A DNA stretch of 64,000 nucleotides from positions 1,223,501 to 1,287,500 of the forward strand of contig NZ_PDJB01000001.1 of NCBI RefSeq assembly GCF_002563895.1, in the 5' to 3' direction. Below the pieces are notes generated by a model. The model had not been told where the DNA came from. It was given only the letters and a program-made list of their open reading frames with translations, and ran no database searches. Position numbers and translations under genes: made by a program. Source of the stretch: Pseudomonas lurida (lineage in GTDB: Bacteria; Pseudomonadota; Gammaproteobacteria; Pseudomonadales; Pseudomonadaceae). Positions within the stretch are counted from its first letter, which is position 1, and every line of letters starts with the position of its first letter. Of the stretch, positions 8,437-17,839 are shown one piece after another.

Positions 8437-10857
8437 TCAGAACAACACCTTCGCCACGTCCGCAAAGCGCTTGGCAAAGTGCACGGTCATGCCTTCCTTC
8501 AGGTACTCCGGCAACTCTTCAAAGCTGCCGCGATTCGGCTCCGGCAAAATCAGCTCATGAATCTTCTGGCGTCGCGCCGCGATCACCTTCTCGCGCACGC
8601 CGCCAATGGGCAGCACATGCCCGGTCAGTGTCAGCTCGCCAGTCATGGCCACACCTTTCTTCGGCGGCTGGTTACGTGCCAGGGACAGTAGCGCACTGGC
8701 CATGGTCACACCTGCGCTCGGGCCGTCTTTCGGCGTGGCACCTTCCGGCACGTGCAAGTGCACGAAGGCTTCATCGAAGAACTTCGGATCACCGCCAAAC
8801 GACTTCAGATTCGAACTGATGTAGCTGTAGGCGATTTCGGCGGATTCTTTCATCACCTCACCCAACTGCCCGGTCAGCTTGAAGCCGCGATTGAGCGTAT
8901 GGATGCGCGTTGCTTCGATCGGCAGGGTAGCGCCGCCCATGCTGGTCCAGGCCAGGCCGGTGATCACACCGGTGCCGGACAGCACTTGTTCATTGCGGAA
9001 CACGGGCATGCCCAGGGAGCTTTCCAGGTCCTTGTTGCCGATCTTGATCACCGAGTTCGGCTCATCCAGCAGCTTGACCACCGCTTTGCGCACCAGTTTG
9101 CCCAACTGCTTCTCCAGTTGGCGCACCCCGGCTTCGCGGGCGTAGCCGTCGATCAATGCACGCAGGGCGCCATCGCTGATGGTCAGGGTGTTTTTCGACA
9201 CACCGGCTTTTTCCAGCTGTTTAGGCCACAGGTGGCGCTTGGCGATGGCGACTTTCTCTTCGGTGATATAGCCCGACAGGCGAATCACTTCCATGCGGTC
9301 CAGCAGCGGGCCCGGGATGGAGTCCAGGGTGTTGGCCGTGCACACGAACAGCACCTTGGAGAGGTCCAGCCGCAGGTCCAGGTAGTGATCGAGGAATTCG
9401 ACGTTCTGCTCCGGGTCGAGGGTTTCCAGCAGCGCCGACGCTGGGTCGCCCTGGAAGCTCTGGCCCATCTTGTCGATCTCGTCGAGCATGATCACCGGGT
9501 TCATCACCTCGACATCCTTGAGCGCCTGCACCAACTTGCCCGGCATCGCGCCGATGTAGGTGCGGCGATGGCCCTTGATCTCGGCCTCGTCGCGCATGCC
9601 GCCCACGCTGAAGCGATAGAACGGCCGCCCCAGGGACTCGGCGATGGATTTACCGACGCTGGTCTTACCCACGCCTGGCGGGCCGACCAGCAGTACGATG
9701 GAACCGGCGACCTCGCCTTTATAGGCGCCCACCGCGAGGAACTCGAGGATGCGACTCTTGATGTCATCCAGGCCTGCGTGGTGTTTATCCAGTACCTTGC
9801 GCGCGTGCTTGAGGTCGAGTTTGTCCTCGCCGTACACGCCCCACGGCACTGAGGTGGCCCAGTCGAGGTAGTTGCGCGTCACCGCGTATTCCGGCGAGCC
9901 GGTTTCGAGGATCGACAGTTTGTTCAGTTCTTCATCAATGCGTTTCTTCGCCTGCGCCGGCAGCACCTTGCCTTCCAGGCGTTGTTCGAACTGTTCGACA
10001 TCCGCACTGCGGTCGTCCTTGGTCAAGCCCAGCTCCTGCTGGATGACCTTGAGTTGTTCCTTGAGGAAGAACTCGCGCTGGTGTTCGCCGATCTTGCGGT
10101 TCACCTCGGCGGAGAGTTCTTTTTGCAGGCGTGCGACTTCGACTTCCTTGCGCAGCATCGGCAGCACTTTTTCCATGCGCTTGAGCATGGGCACGCAGTC
10201 CAGCACTTCCTGCAACTCGTTACCGGTGGCCGAGGTCAATGCGGCGGCGAAGTCGGTGAGTGGCGACGGATCGTTGGGGCTGAAGCGGTTGAGGTAGTTC
10301 TTCAGCTCTTCGCTGTACAGCGGGTTGAGCGGCAGCAGTTCCTTGATCGCATTGATCAGCGCCATGCCATAGGCCTTGACCTCGTCGGTCGGCTCGCTCG
10401 GCTGGTGCGGGTATTCGACTTCCACCAGGTACGGTGGGCGGTGGTGCTTGAGCCAGGTCTTGATGCGCACGCGGGTCAGGCCCTGGGCCACGAACTGCAG
10501 CTTGCCGTTCTCGCGGCTCGCGTGGTGCACCTTCACCAGGGTGCCGTACAGCGGCAGGCTGGAGGTGTCGAAGTGGCGCGGGTCTTCTGGCGGTGTGTCC
10601 ATGAAGAACAGGGCCAGGGAGTGGTGGTCGGATTTGCTCACCAGCTCCAGGGTTTCGGCCCACGGCTCTTCATTGACGATCACCGGCAGCACTTGCGCCG
10701 GGAAGAAGGGCCGGTTGTGGATCGGGATGATATAGACCTTGTCCGGCAGGTTTTGCCCAGGCAGGGCCAGGCCGGTATTGGACGATGGGGATTCAGCGTT
10801 TTCGGGGTCGGCGTAGTCGTTCAAGTCGTAATCGGGGAAATCTTGCTGGTCGCTCAT
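8437..10857 (-). CDS. lon: ATP-dependent Lon-type serine protease (AsrA-like)
   Basis: Cytoplasmic AAA+ protease that unfolds and degrades damaged and regulatory proteins. Order of domains: N-terminal substrate-binding domain (PIHNRPFFPAQVLP near residue 45), coiled-coil (KELSAEVNRKIGEHQREFF), AAA+ module with Walker A GPPGVGKTS and Walker B PVIMLDEIDKMG, and the C-terminal protease domain with catalytic Ser in GPSAGVTMASAL and Lys in GGVREKVIAARR. The 806 residues fit LonA size, but pseudomonads carry more than one lon-like gene. The acidic N-terminus (SDQQDFPDYDLNDYADPENAE) and the icp neighbour suggest the paralogue called AsrA in P. aeruginosa rather than the main Lon beside clpX. Confidence 0.92.
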   Translation of the reverse strand: MSDQQDFPDYDLNDYADPENAESPSSNTGLALPGQNLPDKVYIIPIHNRPFFPAQVLPVIVNEEPWAETLELVSKSDHHSLALFFMDTPPEDPRHFDTSSLPLYGTLVKVHHASRENGKLQFVAQGLTRVRIKTWLKHHRPPYLVEVEYPHQPSEPTDEVKAYGMALINAIKELLPLNPLYSEELKNYLNRFSPNDPSPLTDFAAALTSATGNELQEVLDCVPMLKRMEKVLPMLRKEVEVARLQKELSAEVNRKIGEHQREFFLKEQLKVIQQELGLTKDDRSADVEQFEQRLEGKVLPAQAKKRIDEELNKLSILETGSPEYAVTRNYLDWATSVPWGVYGEDKLDLKHARKVLDKHHAGLDDIKSRILEFLAVGAYKGEVAGSIVLLVGPPGVGKTSVGKSIAESLGRPFYRFSVGGMRDEAEIKGHRRTYIGAMPGKLVQALKDVEVMNPVIMLDEIDKMGQSFQGDPASALLETLDPEQNVEFLDHYLDLRLDLSKVLFVCTANTLDSIPGPLLDRMEVIRLSGYITEEKVAIAKRHLWPKQLEKAGVSKNTLTISDGALRALIDGYAREAGVRQLEKQLGKLVRKAVVKLLDEPNSVIKIGNKDLESSLGMPVFRNEQVLSGTGVITGLAWTSMGGATLPIEATRIHTLNRGFKLTGQLGEVMKESAEIAYSYISSNLKSFGGDPKFFDEAFVHLHVPEGATPKDGPSAGVTMASALLSLARNQPPKKGVAMTGELTLTGHVLPIGGVREKVIAARRQKIHELILPEPNRGSFEELPEYLKEGMTVHFAKRFADVAKVLF

Positions 10858-10972
10858 GGGGCACCTGCATAAGGAAGTATGGTGCTTAGATGGGGCGGGG
10901 CAGCGGTGGTTTCAATGGTGGGGGGTAGATAGCAACAAATTGCATGATATTAACGAAAGCGCCGCAGTACCT

Positions 10973-11001
10973 GTGCGGAGCAGGCAAGCCAGCTCCCACG
11001 G
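10973..11001. repeat. Single REP arm upstream of lon
   Basis: One arm of the REP core (GCAGGCAAGCCAGCTCCCAC) lies between the lon start and the gntR stop, without an obvious inverted partner. The rest of this 160-base gap is where the lon promoter should lie; no confident promoter elements were recognised. Confidence 0.6.
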
Positions 11002-11017
11002 TTTGTGTTGCCCACGA

Positions 11018-12052
11018 TCAGCTGATTTTGTGCAAATAGGCGGGAAGTGGCTGTTCGGGCAGTACTGAAAGCACCTTCAAACGCTGCAACATGCGCTGGC
11101 GTGCACGCTGCAAATGCTCGCGCAGGTTCAACGCTGCCGCGTCCACCGCGCCGTGCAGCAACAACTCCAGAATCAACCGATGTTCGGCCAACATCGCTGG
11201 ATCAGCGCCAATCCCCAGTAAACGGTAGAAAATCCGACTGATGATCATCGGGCTCTGTCCCTGGCGAATCAGCGCGGCGATCTTGCGATTCTGCAAACCG
11301 GCCAGGCAGCGTTGGTGCAAGTCCTCTTCGATCTGTTCGATGGCCTCCAGGCTGCAGTGGGGGCTTTGCTGGGCATCCAGTACGCGCTGCAACATGGCTT
11401 CAAGCAGCTCGCGGTCGAGGTTGGGCGCGCTCTGGCGCAGGGCTTCGGGCTCCAGGCATGCGCGCAGCTCGTAGTCTTCGGTGACTTCCCGTGCGGTCAG
11501 GGGCCCCGCCAGCCATTGGGAGTAGGGTTCCTTTTCCACCAGGCCACGGTCGCGCAGGCGCATCAACGCTTCGCGCACTACCGCGCGGCTGACGCCGTAG
11601 TGGTCGGCCGCGGCTTGCTCGTCCAGGCGGTAATGGCCGAAGGCAATGCAGGTAGACAGCGCCGCGCCGATCTCTTCGACGATGCGCTCGCCCAGTGGCC
11701 GCGTGTCCACCAGTTCATCTTCACCGTTGAGCCCCAGGTGCGCATGGCTCAAGGGCAGGCGCAGTGGCTCCATCGCCAGGCCTTCGGGGTTGATCAGGTA
11801 ACCCCGGCCGTTGAAGCGACAGATCAGCCCCTCTTCGTGCAGCAGGTCCAGGGCCTTGCGCACCGGCACGCGGCTGGTGCCGAACAGTTCGGCCAGCGGT
11901 GCTTCCAATAAGACCAGGCCGTGGCGCGCCGTACCGTTGACGATCGCGTCGCGCATCACTTGGTGAATCATCGCGTAACGGGAGGCCGAGGCGGACACTG
12001 CTTTCATCGCTTTCTCTGAAGGGCGTAGGACGGTGGCCGGGGATTCTCTCAT
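11018..12052 (-). CDS. GntR-family regulator with tandem winged helices and FCD domain
   Basis: A 344-residue regulator with two GntR-type winged helix-turn-helix domains in one chain. The first is at about 22-88 (RDAIVNG..., LAELFGTSRVPVRKALDLLH, GLICRFNGRGYLI). The second is at about 115-175 (LGERIVEEI..., AAADHYGVSRAVVREALMRLR, GLVEKEPYSQW). A FadR/FCD-type ligand domain fills about 185-325. Most GntR proteins have a single such domain and dimerise to make the pair. It is divergent from the amidase operon across 292 bases holding two related palindromic elements, so it most likely represses or activates that operon in response to its substrate. The ligand is unknown. Confidence 0.88.
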   Translation of the reverse strand: MRESPATVLRPSEKAMKAVSASASRYAMIHQVMRDAIVNGTARHGLVLLEAPLAELFGTSRVPVRKALDLLHEEGLICRFNGRGYLINPEGLAMEPLRLPLSHAHLGLNGEDELVDTRPLGERIVEEIGAALSTCIAFGHYRLDEQAAADHYGVSRAVVREALMRLRDRGLVEKEPYSQWLAGPLTAREVTEDYELRACLEPEALRQSAPNLDRELLEAMLQRVLDAQQSPHCSLEAIEQIEEDLHQRCLAGLQNRKIAALIRQGQSPMIISRIFYRLLGIGADPAMLAEHRLILELLLHGAVDAAALNLREHLQRARQRMLQRLKVLSVLPEQPLPAYLHKIS

Positions 12053-12131
12053 AACTTGCGCCTGTCACTCTGCGCCACGTCAGTGGCACTTTTTTGGGGC
12101 CTTGGCTGTAGGAATGTTACTTTTCTGCACC

Positions 12132-12162
12132 AAAATGTATTTATTAATAAAAGATACGTTAT
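12132..12162. promoter_or_regulatory. Distal operator candidate between gntR and the amidase operon
   Basis: The AT-rich element AAAATGTATTTATTAATA, followed by AAGATACGTT, shares its order of blocks (AAAATGTA, TTTATTAATA, TACGTT) with the promoter-proximal element at 12299-12330. It lies 80 bases upstream of the gntR start, so it could control gntR itself. Inference from repetition and position only. Confidence 0.5.
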
Positions 12163-12298
12163 TTCATTGAGAGCGCTTTCCCACCGCCGCGCAAGAATTT
12201 TTTCTACCGATTAAAACCATCTATCCCGTAGCTCTGGTCGCTATTGCTGTAAAGCGCACACACATGTCGCCAGAGACTGGCACGAATTCTGCCTTTGT

Positions 12299-12330
12299 AA
12301 AATGTACATTTTATTAATATGTACGTTTTA
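12299..12330. promoter_or_regulatory. Proximal operator candidate of the amidase operon
   Basis: Contains the perfect 14-base palindrome AAAATGTACATTTT (12299-12312), then ATTAAT and a second half-similar ATGTACGTTTTA (12319-12330), ending 14 bases before the amidase start. A protein bound here would block initiation or ribosome access. The doubled TGTAC sites suit a regulator that carries two winged helices per subunit. Confidence 0.6.
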
Positions 12331-12344
12331 TGAGGGGCACCCTG

Positions 12345-13667
12345 ATGTCAGACGCCACATCAATGGCCGAGGATTTCGCCAGCGGTCGCAGCGACCCCGT
12401 GCAAGCACTCGAACAGGCACTCGAAAAAGCCAGCCAGACCCCGGCAGTCTTTATCAGCCTGACCGCTGGACGCGCGCGCCGCGAAGCTGAAGCCGCCGCT
12501 GCGCGCTGGCGTGCTGGCCAGCCATTGAGCGTGTTCGATGGCGTGCCGCTGGCCTGGAAGGACCTGTTCGATGTAGCCGGCAGCATCACCACGGCGGGCG
12601 CCGCCTATCGCCGCAACGCTCCCGCTGCATTGCTTGATGCGCCCACTGTCGGCCTGTTGTGCCGTGCCGGGATGGTCAGTGTCGGCAAGACCAACCTCAG
12701 CGAACTGGCGTATTCCGGCCTGGGCCTGAACCCGCATTTCGGCACGCCGCACAATCCCCATGGCGCAGACGAACCGCGCATCCCGGGTGGCTCGTCGTCG
12801 GGCTCGGCGGTGGCCGTTGCCGCCGCTGTCGTGCCGATCGCCATGGGCACTGACACGGCGGGTTCGATCCGCATTCCGGCGGCCCTCAATGGCTTGGTAG
12901 GTTACCGCAGCAGCAGCCGACGCTACAGCCGCGACGGGGTCTTCCCGCTGGCCCATACCCTCGACAGCCTCGGCCCGCTGACCCGCAGCGTGCGGGATGC
13001 GTTGGCCATCGACGATCTGTTGCACGGCCGTGCCCAAACCCACCGCGCCCGCAGCCTCAAGGGCCAGCGCTTTGTGTTGGCACAACAGGACGCCGAACCC
13101 GCTGTGCGCAACAATCTGTTGCGCGCCGTGGAGCAACTCAAGGCCCAGGGCGCACTGATCGAAGAGCGCGACTGCCCGACTTTCCAGGCGACGCTGGATC
13201 TGATCAAACAGCACGGCTGGCTCGGCGCTTTTGAAGCCTTCGCCCTGCATGAAGCGCTGCTCGACAGCCCCGACGCCGAACAACTCGACCCCCGCGTACG
13301 CCGCCGCCTTGAAGCCGCGCGCTCACTGCCGGCCAGCCAGCTCATCCACCTGGCCGACGCCCGCCGCCACCTGCAACAACAACTGATCCAAGACCTCGAC
13401 GGTGCCGTCCTTATCACCCCCACCGTCGCCCACGTCGCACCGGCGTTGGCGCCGCTGGAAGCCGACGACGACCTGTTCGTCAGCACCAACCTCGCCACCC
13501 TGCGCCTGACGATGCCCGGCAGTTTGCTCGACATGCCCGGCGTCACCCTGCCCAGCGGCCGCGATGCCCAGGGCCTGCCCACCGGGTTGCTGCTCAGCGC
13601 CCCGGTGGGAGAAGACGCACGCCTGCTGCGCGCGGCGCTGTCCGTCGAAACCGTACTTAACGTTTAA
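12345..13667 (+). CDS. Amidase-signature family hydrolase (possible half-amidase)
   Basis: A 440-residue amidase-signature enzyme with the Ser-cisSer-Lys triad. Lys72 lies in WKDLFD, the glycine/serine stretch GGSSSGS begins near residue 148, and the nucleophile is near Ser174 in TAGSIR. Members hydrolyse carboxylic amides to acid and ammonia; relatives include AtzF-type allophanate hydrolases and GatA. The ATG at 12345 follows AGGGG at 12333-12337; an ATG at 12330 is possible but overlaps the operator. It is first in an eight-gene run, 11 bases ahead of a probable cyclic imidase. This fits a role in opening the half-amide that imidases produce. The substrate is inferred, not shown. Confidence 0.87.
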   Translation: MSDATSMAEDFASGRSDPVQALEQALEKASQTPAVFISLTAGRARREAEAAAARWRAGQPLSVFDGVPLAWKDLFDVAGSITTAGAAYRRNAPAALLDAPTVGLLCRAGMVSVGKTNLSELAYSGLGLNPHFGTPHNPHGADEPRIPGGSSSGSAVAVAAAVVPIAMGTDTAGSIRIPAALNGLVGYRSSSRRYSRDGVFPLAHTLDSLGPLTRSVRDALAIDDLLHGRAQTHRARSLKGQRFVLAQQDAEPAVRNNLLRAVEQLKAQGALIEERDCPTFQATLDLIKQHGWLGAFEAFALHEALLDSPDAEQLDPRVRRRLEAARSLPASQLIHLADARRHLQQQLIQDLDGAVLITPTVAHVAPALAPLEADDDLFVSTNLATLRLTMPGSLLDMPGVTLPSGRDAQGLPTGLLLSAPVGEDARLLRAALSVETVLNV

Positions 13668-13678
13668 GGAGACACACC

Positions 13679-14557
13679 ATGGCTAAAGACATCCTCTGTG
13701 CATTTGGCGTCGACGTCGATGCCGTCGCCGGCTGGCTCGGTTCCTACGGCGGCGAAGACTCGCCGGACGATATCTCCCGGGGCCTGTTCGCCGGTGAAGT
13801 CGGCGCGCCGCGCCTGCTCAAACTGTTCGAACGCTACGGCCTGCGCACCACCTGGTTTATCCCTGGCCATTCGATGGAAACCTTCCCCGAGCAGATGAAG
13901 GCCGTGGCCGACGCCGGTCACGAAATCGGCGTGCATGGCTACAGCCACGAAAACCCCATCGCCATGACCGCCGAGCAGGAAGAAATCGTCCTGGATAAGT
14001 CCATCGAGCTGATCACCCAGGTCACCGGCAAGCGCCCCACCGGTTATGTCGCACCGTGGTGGGAATTCAGCAAGGTCACCAACGAGCTGCTGTTGAAAAA
14101 AGGCATCAAGTACGACCACAGCCTGATGCACAACGACTTCCACCCCTATTACGTGCGCAAGGGCGACAGCTGGACCAAGATCGACTACAGCCAGCACCCC
14201 GACACCTGGATGAAACCCCTGGTGCGTGGCGAAGAGACTGACCTGGTGGAGATCCCGGCCAACTGGTACCTCGACGACCTGCCGCCGATGATGTTCATCA
14301 AGAAAGCCCCCAACAGCCACGGCTTCGTCAACCCGCGTCACCTGGAAGAAATGTGGCGCGACCAGTTCGACTGGGTCTACCGCGAACACGAGCACGCGGT
14401 GTTCACCATGACCATCCACCCCGATGTCTCCGGCCGCCCGCAAGTGCTGCTGATGCTTGAGCGCCTGATCGAACATATCCAGAGCCATGCCGGCGTGCGC
14501 TTCGTCACCTTCGACGAAATCGCCGACGACTTTATCCGCCGCCAACCCCGTAGCTGA
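13679..14557 (+). CDS. Polysaccharide deacetylase-fold hydrolase, probable cyclic imide hydrolase
   Basis: A 292-residue NodB-like (carbohydrate esterase 4 fold) protein. The metal ligands typical of the fold are present: Asp in FGVDVD (residues 12-14) and the His pair in HGYSH (86-90). Long family-specific blocks follow, such as [12 protein letters not shown] and [19 protein letters not shown]. It has no signal peptide, which argues against a cell-wall target. From memory, the P. putida cyclic imide hydrolase of about 293 residues and PuuE-type allantoinases belong to this cytoplasmic branch, acting on ring C-N bonds. With the amidase just upstream, ring opening of a cyclic imide or similar ureide is the best guess. 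Ribosome-binding site GGAGA at 13669. Confidence 0.83.
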   Translation: MAKDILCAFGVDVDAVAGWLGSYGGEDSPDDISRGLFAGEVGAPRLLKLFERYGLRTTWFIPGHSMETFPEQMKAVADAGHEIGVHGYSHENPIAMTAEQEEIVLDKSIELITQVTGKRPTGYVAPWWEFSKVTNELLLKKGIKYDHSLMHNDFHPYYVRKGDSWTKIDYSQHPDTWMKPLVRGEETDLVEIPANWYLDDLPPMMFIKKAPNSHGFVNPRHLEEMWRDQFDWVYREHEHAVFTMTIHPDVSGRPQVLLMLERLIEHIQSHAGVRFVTFDEIADDFIRRQPRS

Positions 14558-14566
14558 ACCCCATCC

Positions 14567-14588
14567 CTGTAGGGGCCGGCTCCTACAG
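14567..14588. repeat. Small hairpin between imidase-like and MFS genes
   Basis: CTGTAGG (14567-14573) and CCTACAG (14582-14588) flank a GC-rich loop. It resembles a single short REP element and could moderate read-through or protect the upstream mRNA end; no T run follows. Confidence 0.5.
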
Positions 14589-14611
14589 GTCAACCCCCAG
14601 AGGCGCGACCC

Positions 14612-15952
14612 ATGTCCATCTACAACAAGCTTGACCTGACTGGCTGGAAACCCCGGCAACTGACATCCAAGGAGGTGCGCTTCGCCACCTGGATCGCGTT
14701 TTTCGCCTGGGTGTTTGCGGTGTATGACTTCATTCTGTTCGGCACGTTGTTGCCCGAGATCGGCCGGCACTTTGGCTGGGGTGAAGTGGAGCAAGCTGAA
14801 ATCGCGACCTGGGTGGCGGTGGGCACGGCCGTGGTCGCCTTCGCCATTGGCCCCGTCGTCGATAAGTTGGGGCGGCGCAAAGGCATTATCTTCACCGTGG
14901 CCGGCTCTGCGCTTTGCTCGGCGTTGACCGCGATCGGCGGCGCGTGGGGCAAGTCGCCGCTGATTCTGATCCGTTCGTTGGGCGGCCTGGGCTATGCCGA
15001 GGAAACCGTCAATGCCACCTACCTGAGCGAGCTGTACGGCGCCTCGGAAGACCCGCGCCTGACCAAGCGTCGTGGCTTTATCTACAGCCTGGTGCAGGGC
15101 GGCTGGCCGGTCGGTGCATTGATCGCCGCCGGGTTGACCGCGTTATTGCTGCCGATCATCGGCTGGCAGGGTTGCTTTATCTTCGCCGCGATTCCGGCGG
15201 TGGTGATCGCGATCATGGCGCGCAAGCTCAAGGAGAGCCCGCAGTTCCAGATTCACCAGCGCATCAGCGAGCTGCGTAAAAGCGGCGCGGTGAAAGAAGC
15301 GCAGAACGTCGCCGTGACCTACGGCGTGGACTACGACGAACACAGCAAGGCCGGTCTCAAGGCCGCCTTCCGTGGCCCGGCCCGCCGCGCCACCCTAGTG
15401 ATCGGCGCTGCACTGTTGCTCAACTGGGCCGCGATCCAGGTGTTCAGCGTGCTTGGCACTTCGGTGATCGTCAGCGTGCACCACATCTCGTTCGAGAACT
15501 CGTTGATCATCCTCGTGCTGTCGAACCTGGTGGGTTACTGCGGCTACCTCAGCCACGGCTGGATGGGCGACAAGATCGGCCGCCGCAACGTGATCGGCCT
15601 GGGTTGGATGCTCGGCGGCCTGGCGTTTGCCGGCATGCTGTTTGGCCCGAGCAATATGCCGATGGTGGTCGGGCTGTACAGCCTGGGCCTGTTCTTCCTG
15701 ATCGGGCCGTACTCGGCGGCGCTGTTCTTTATCAGTGAAAGTTTCCCGACCAGCATCCGCGCCACCGGCGGCGCGATCATCCATGCCATGGGCCCGATCG
15801 GTGCGGTGGTCGCAGGTTTTGGTGCGACCCAGGTGTTGTCCGCCGGCAGCGACTGGCAGACCGCCGCGCTGTGGTTCGGTGCACTGCCGTGCTTCCTGTC
15901 TGGCGCCCTGATGTTTGCCGCGCGCCATGTGCGCCCGGAAACCGTTCAGTAA
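14612..15952 (+). CDS. MFS transporter (metabolite:H+ symporter type)
   Basis: A 446-residue inner-membrane protein with about 12 hydrophobic segments and the major-facilitator signature between helices 2 and 3 ([10 protein letters not shown]) repeated in the second half ([10 protein letters not shown]). The large cytoplasmic loop after helix 6 ([12 protein letters not shown]...) fits the sugar/metabolite symporter branch. The tandem position between hydrolases and dehydrogenases suggests it imports the substrate of this operon. Which compound cannot be read from sequence. Confidence 0.88.
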   Translation: MSIYNKLDLTGWKPRQLTSKEVRFATWIAFFAWVFAVYDFILFGTLLPEIGRHFGWGEVEQAEIATWVAVGTAVVAFAIGPVVDKLGRRKGIIFTVAGSALCSALTAIGGAWGKSPLILIRSLGGLGYAEETVNATYLSELYGASEDPRLTKRRGFIYSLVQGGWPVGALIAAGLTALLLPIIGWQGCFIFAAIPAVVIAIMARKLKESPQFQIHQRISELRKSGAVKEAQNVAVTYGVDYDEHSKAGLKAAFRGPARRATLVIGAALLLNWAAIQVFSVLGTSVIVSVHHISFENSLIILVLSNLVGYCGYLSHGWMGDKIGRRNVIGLGWMLGGLAFAGMLFGPSNMPMVVGLYSLGLFFLIGPYSAALFFISESFPTSIRATGGAIIHAMGPIGAVVAGFGATQVLSAGSDWQTAALWFGALPCFLSGALMFAARHVRPETVQ

Positions 15953-15962
15953 GGAGTTTTCG

Positions 15963-16724
15963 ATGAGCCGTAAAGTTGCGTTGATTACCGGAGCCGCCAG
16001 CGGCATCGGCCAAGCCCTTGCCGTGGCTTATGCCCGCGTTGGCGTGGCCGTGGTGGGCGGGTATTACCCGGCCGATCCTCATGACCCGCATGCCACTGTC
16101 CGCCGGGTGGAAGAGGCGGGTGGCGAGTGCCTGATGCTGCCGCTGGACGTGGGCAATACCGCCTCGGTGGACGCCCTGGCCGCGCAGGCGGTACAGCATT
16201 TTGGTCGACTTGATTATGCCGTGGCCAATGCGGGCTTGCTGCGCCGCGCACCGCTGCTGGAGATGACTGACGCGCTGTGGGACGAGATGCTGAATGTTGA
16301 TCTGACGGGGGTGATGCGCACCTTCCGCGCGGCGACTCGGCACATGAGCGAGGGCGGTGCGCTGGTGGCAATTTCATCCATTGCCGGTGGCGTGTATGGC
16401 TGGCAGGAACACAGCCATTACGCGGCGGCCAAGGCCGGTGTGCCAGGGTTGTGCCGGTCGCTGGCGGTGGAGTTGGCGCCGATGGGTATCCGTTGCAACG
16501 CGGTGATCCCGGGGTTGATCGAGACGCCGCAGTCCCTGGATGCAAAGAACTCGCTGGGGCCGGAAGGCTTGGCGAAAGCGGCGCGGGCCATCCCGCTGGG
16601 CCGGGTAGGGCGGGCGGATGAAGTGGCGTCGTTGGTGCAGTTTTTGACCAGTGAGGCGTCGAGCTATTTGACCGGGCAAAGCATCGTCATCGACGGTGGC
16701 CTGACCGTACGCTGGCCGGACTGA
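15963..16724 (+). CDS. Short-chain dehydrogenase/reductase, first of two
   Basis: Classical SDR of 253 residues: cofactor-binding TGAASGIGQ at about 9-17, NAG in the fourth strand (VANAGLL), catalytic Ser in AISSIAGG and Tyr-Lys in HYAAAKAG. A strong AAGGAG (15951-15956) precedes the ATG at 15963 by 6 bases; the earlier in-frame ATG lies inside the MFS gene. It would oxidise or reduce an alcohol/ketone with NAD(P)H. The substrate is unknown; it is co-transcribed with the amidase/imidase genes. Confidence 0.88.
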   Translation: MSRKVALITGAASGIGQALAVAYARVGVAVVGGYYPADPHDPHATVRRVEEAGGECLMLPLDVGNTASVDALAAQAVQHFGRLDYAVANAGLLRRAPLLEMTDALWDEMLNVDLTGVMRTFRAATRHMSEGGALVAISSIAGGVYGWQEHSHYAAAKAGVPGLCRSLAVELAPMGIRCNAVIPGLIETPQSLDAKNSLGPEGLAKAARAIPLGRVGRADEVASLVQFLTSEASSYLTGQSIVIDGGLTVRWPD

Positions 16725-16776
16725 CGGGTGTACATCAATCCAAATGTGGACCTGTGTTTGATTCAGGAGAATTTAC

Positions 16777-17526
16777 ATGCCTCAACTTCCTAATCGCCGC
16801 GCCGTGATCACCGGCGCCGGCAGCGGCATCGGTGCTGCTATCGCCCGCGCCTACGCCGCCGAAGGCGCGCGCCTGGTGCTGGCCGACCGCAACGCGGCCA
16901 GCCTCGCCGAAACCGCGATCACCTGCCGCAACCTGGGCGCCGAGGTGTTCGAATGCCTGGCCGACGTGGGTACCGTCGAGGGCGCCCAGGCCAGTGTCGA
17001 CCGTTGCGTCGAACAGTTCGGCGGTATCGATATCCTGGTCAACAATGCCGGCATGCTCACCCAGGCGCGCTGCGTCGACCTGAGCATCGAGATGTGGAAC
17101 GACATGTTGCGTGTCGACCTCACCAGTGTATTCGTCGCCAGCCAGCGCGCCTTGCCGTACATGCTCGCGCAGCGTTGGGGGCGGATCATCAACGTCGCTT
17201 CACAGTTGGGTATCAAGGGCGGTGCTGAACTCACCCATTACGCCGCGGCCAAGGCCGGGGTGATCGGCTTTACCAAGTCCCTGGCGCTGGAGGTGGCCAA
17301 GGACAATGTGCTGGTCAACGCCATCGCCCCCGGCCCCATCGAGACGCCGTTGGTGGGCGGTATCAGCGAAGACTGGAAACGCGCCAAGGCCAAGGAGCTG
17401 CCCCTGGGCCGCTTCGGCCTGGCGGACGAAGTGGCACCGGTTGCGGTGCTGCTGGCCAGCGAGCCGGGGGGCAATTTGTTCGTCGGCCAGACCCTGGGCC
17501 CGAACTCCGGCGACGTCATGCCATGA
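16777..17526 (+). CDS. Short-chain dehydrogenase/reductase, second of two
   Basis: Classical SDR of 249 residues with TGAGSGIGAA near residue 11, VNNAGML, catalytic Ser in NVASQLGI and HYAAAKAG for Tyr/Lys, most like 3-oxoacyl-ACP reductase-type members. It is paralogous to the gene just upstream but clearly diverged, so two successive redox steps or two stereospecificities are plausible. CAGGAGA precedes the start by about 7 bases. A 52-base gap separates the two SDR genes. Confidence 0.88.
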   Translation: MPQLPNRRAVITGAGSGIGAAIARAYAAEGARLVLADRNAASLAETAITCRNLGAEVFECLADVGTVEGAQASVDRCVEQFGGIDILVNNAGMLTQARCVDLSIEMWNDMLRVDLTSVFVASQRALPYMLAQRWGRIINVASQLGIKGGAELTHYAAAKAGVIGFTKSLALEVAKDNVLVNAIAPGPIETPLVGGISEDWKRAKAKELPLGRFGLADEVAPVAVLLASEPGGNLFVGQTLGPNSGDVMP

Positions 17527-17539
17527 GCGGGGTGTAGTC

Positions 17540-17839
17540 ATGTGCGGACTCTGCGGATTGCTCGGCGAAGACCTGCACTGGAGCGACCCCCTGGGCGACG
17601 AACTGCCCCGGCGTCGCGAACGCCTGCGCAGGATCGCGGCGATCAACCAGGTGCTGGCGGTGTTCCGGCTCAAGGTTGAAGACTTCCAGGGCGCGTCCTA
17701 CCTGTTGTTGGGCGCCACCGGTAAACAGGCACTCGCCAGTGGCCTGGATCAACTCTGGCAGGCCGCCGAGACCCTGCTTGGCCGCCCGCTGGATCCCCTC
17801 GATCCGCGCTTGCTGGATCATCTGGAGTCACCCGCATGA
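17540..17839 (+). CDS. Small cysteine-containing protein of unknown function
   Basis: A 99-residue protein starting MCGLCGLLGED, lying between the second SDR and cobW. The ATG at 17540 follows GCGGGGTG at the SDR stop, and its own stop overlaps the cobW start (ATGA), so translation of the two is coupled. The N-terminal Cys-Gly-Leu-Cys could bind metal, but there are no further cysteines. The remainder is amphipathic and helical-looking (RRRERLRRIAAINQVLAVFRLKVEDF). MCGxCG also recalls the start of class II glutamine amidotransferases, but the protein is far too short for that fold. I do not recognise a named family. Confidence 0.72.
   Translation: MCGLCGLLGEDLHWSDPLGDELPRRRERLRRIAAINQVLAVFRLKVEDFQGASYLLLGATGKQALASGLDQLWQAAETLLGRPLDPLDPRLLDHLESPA

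Noticed and set aside
17540..17839. Class II glutamine amidotransferase (from the MCGLCG start)
   Set aside because: Only 99 residues and none of the downstream amidotransferase motifs; a free N-terminal Cys alone is not enough.
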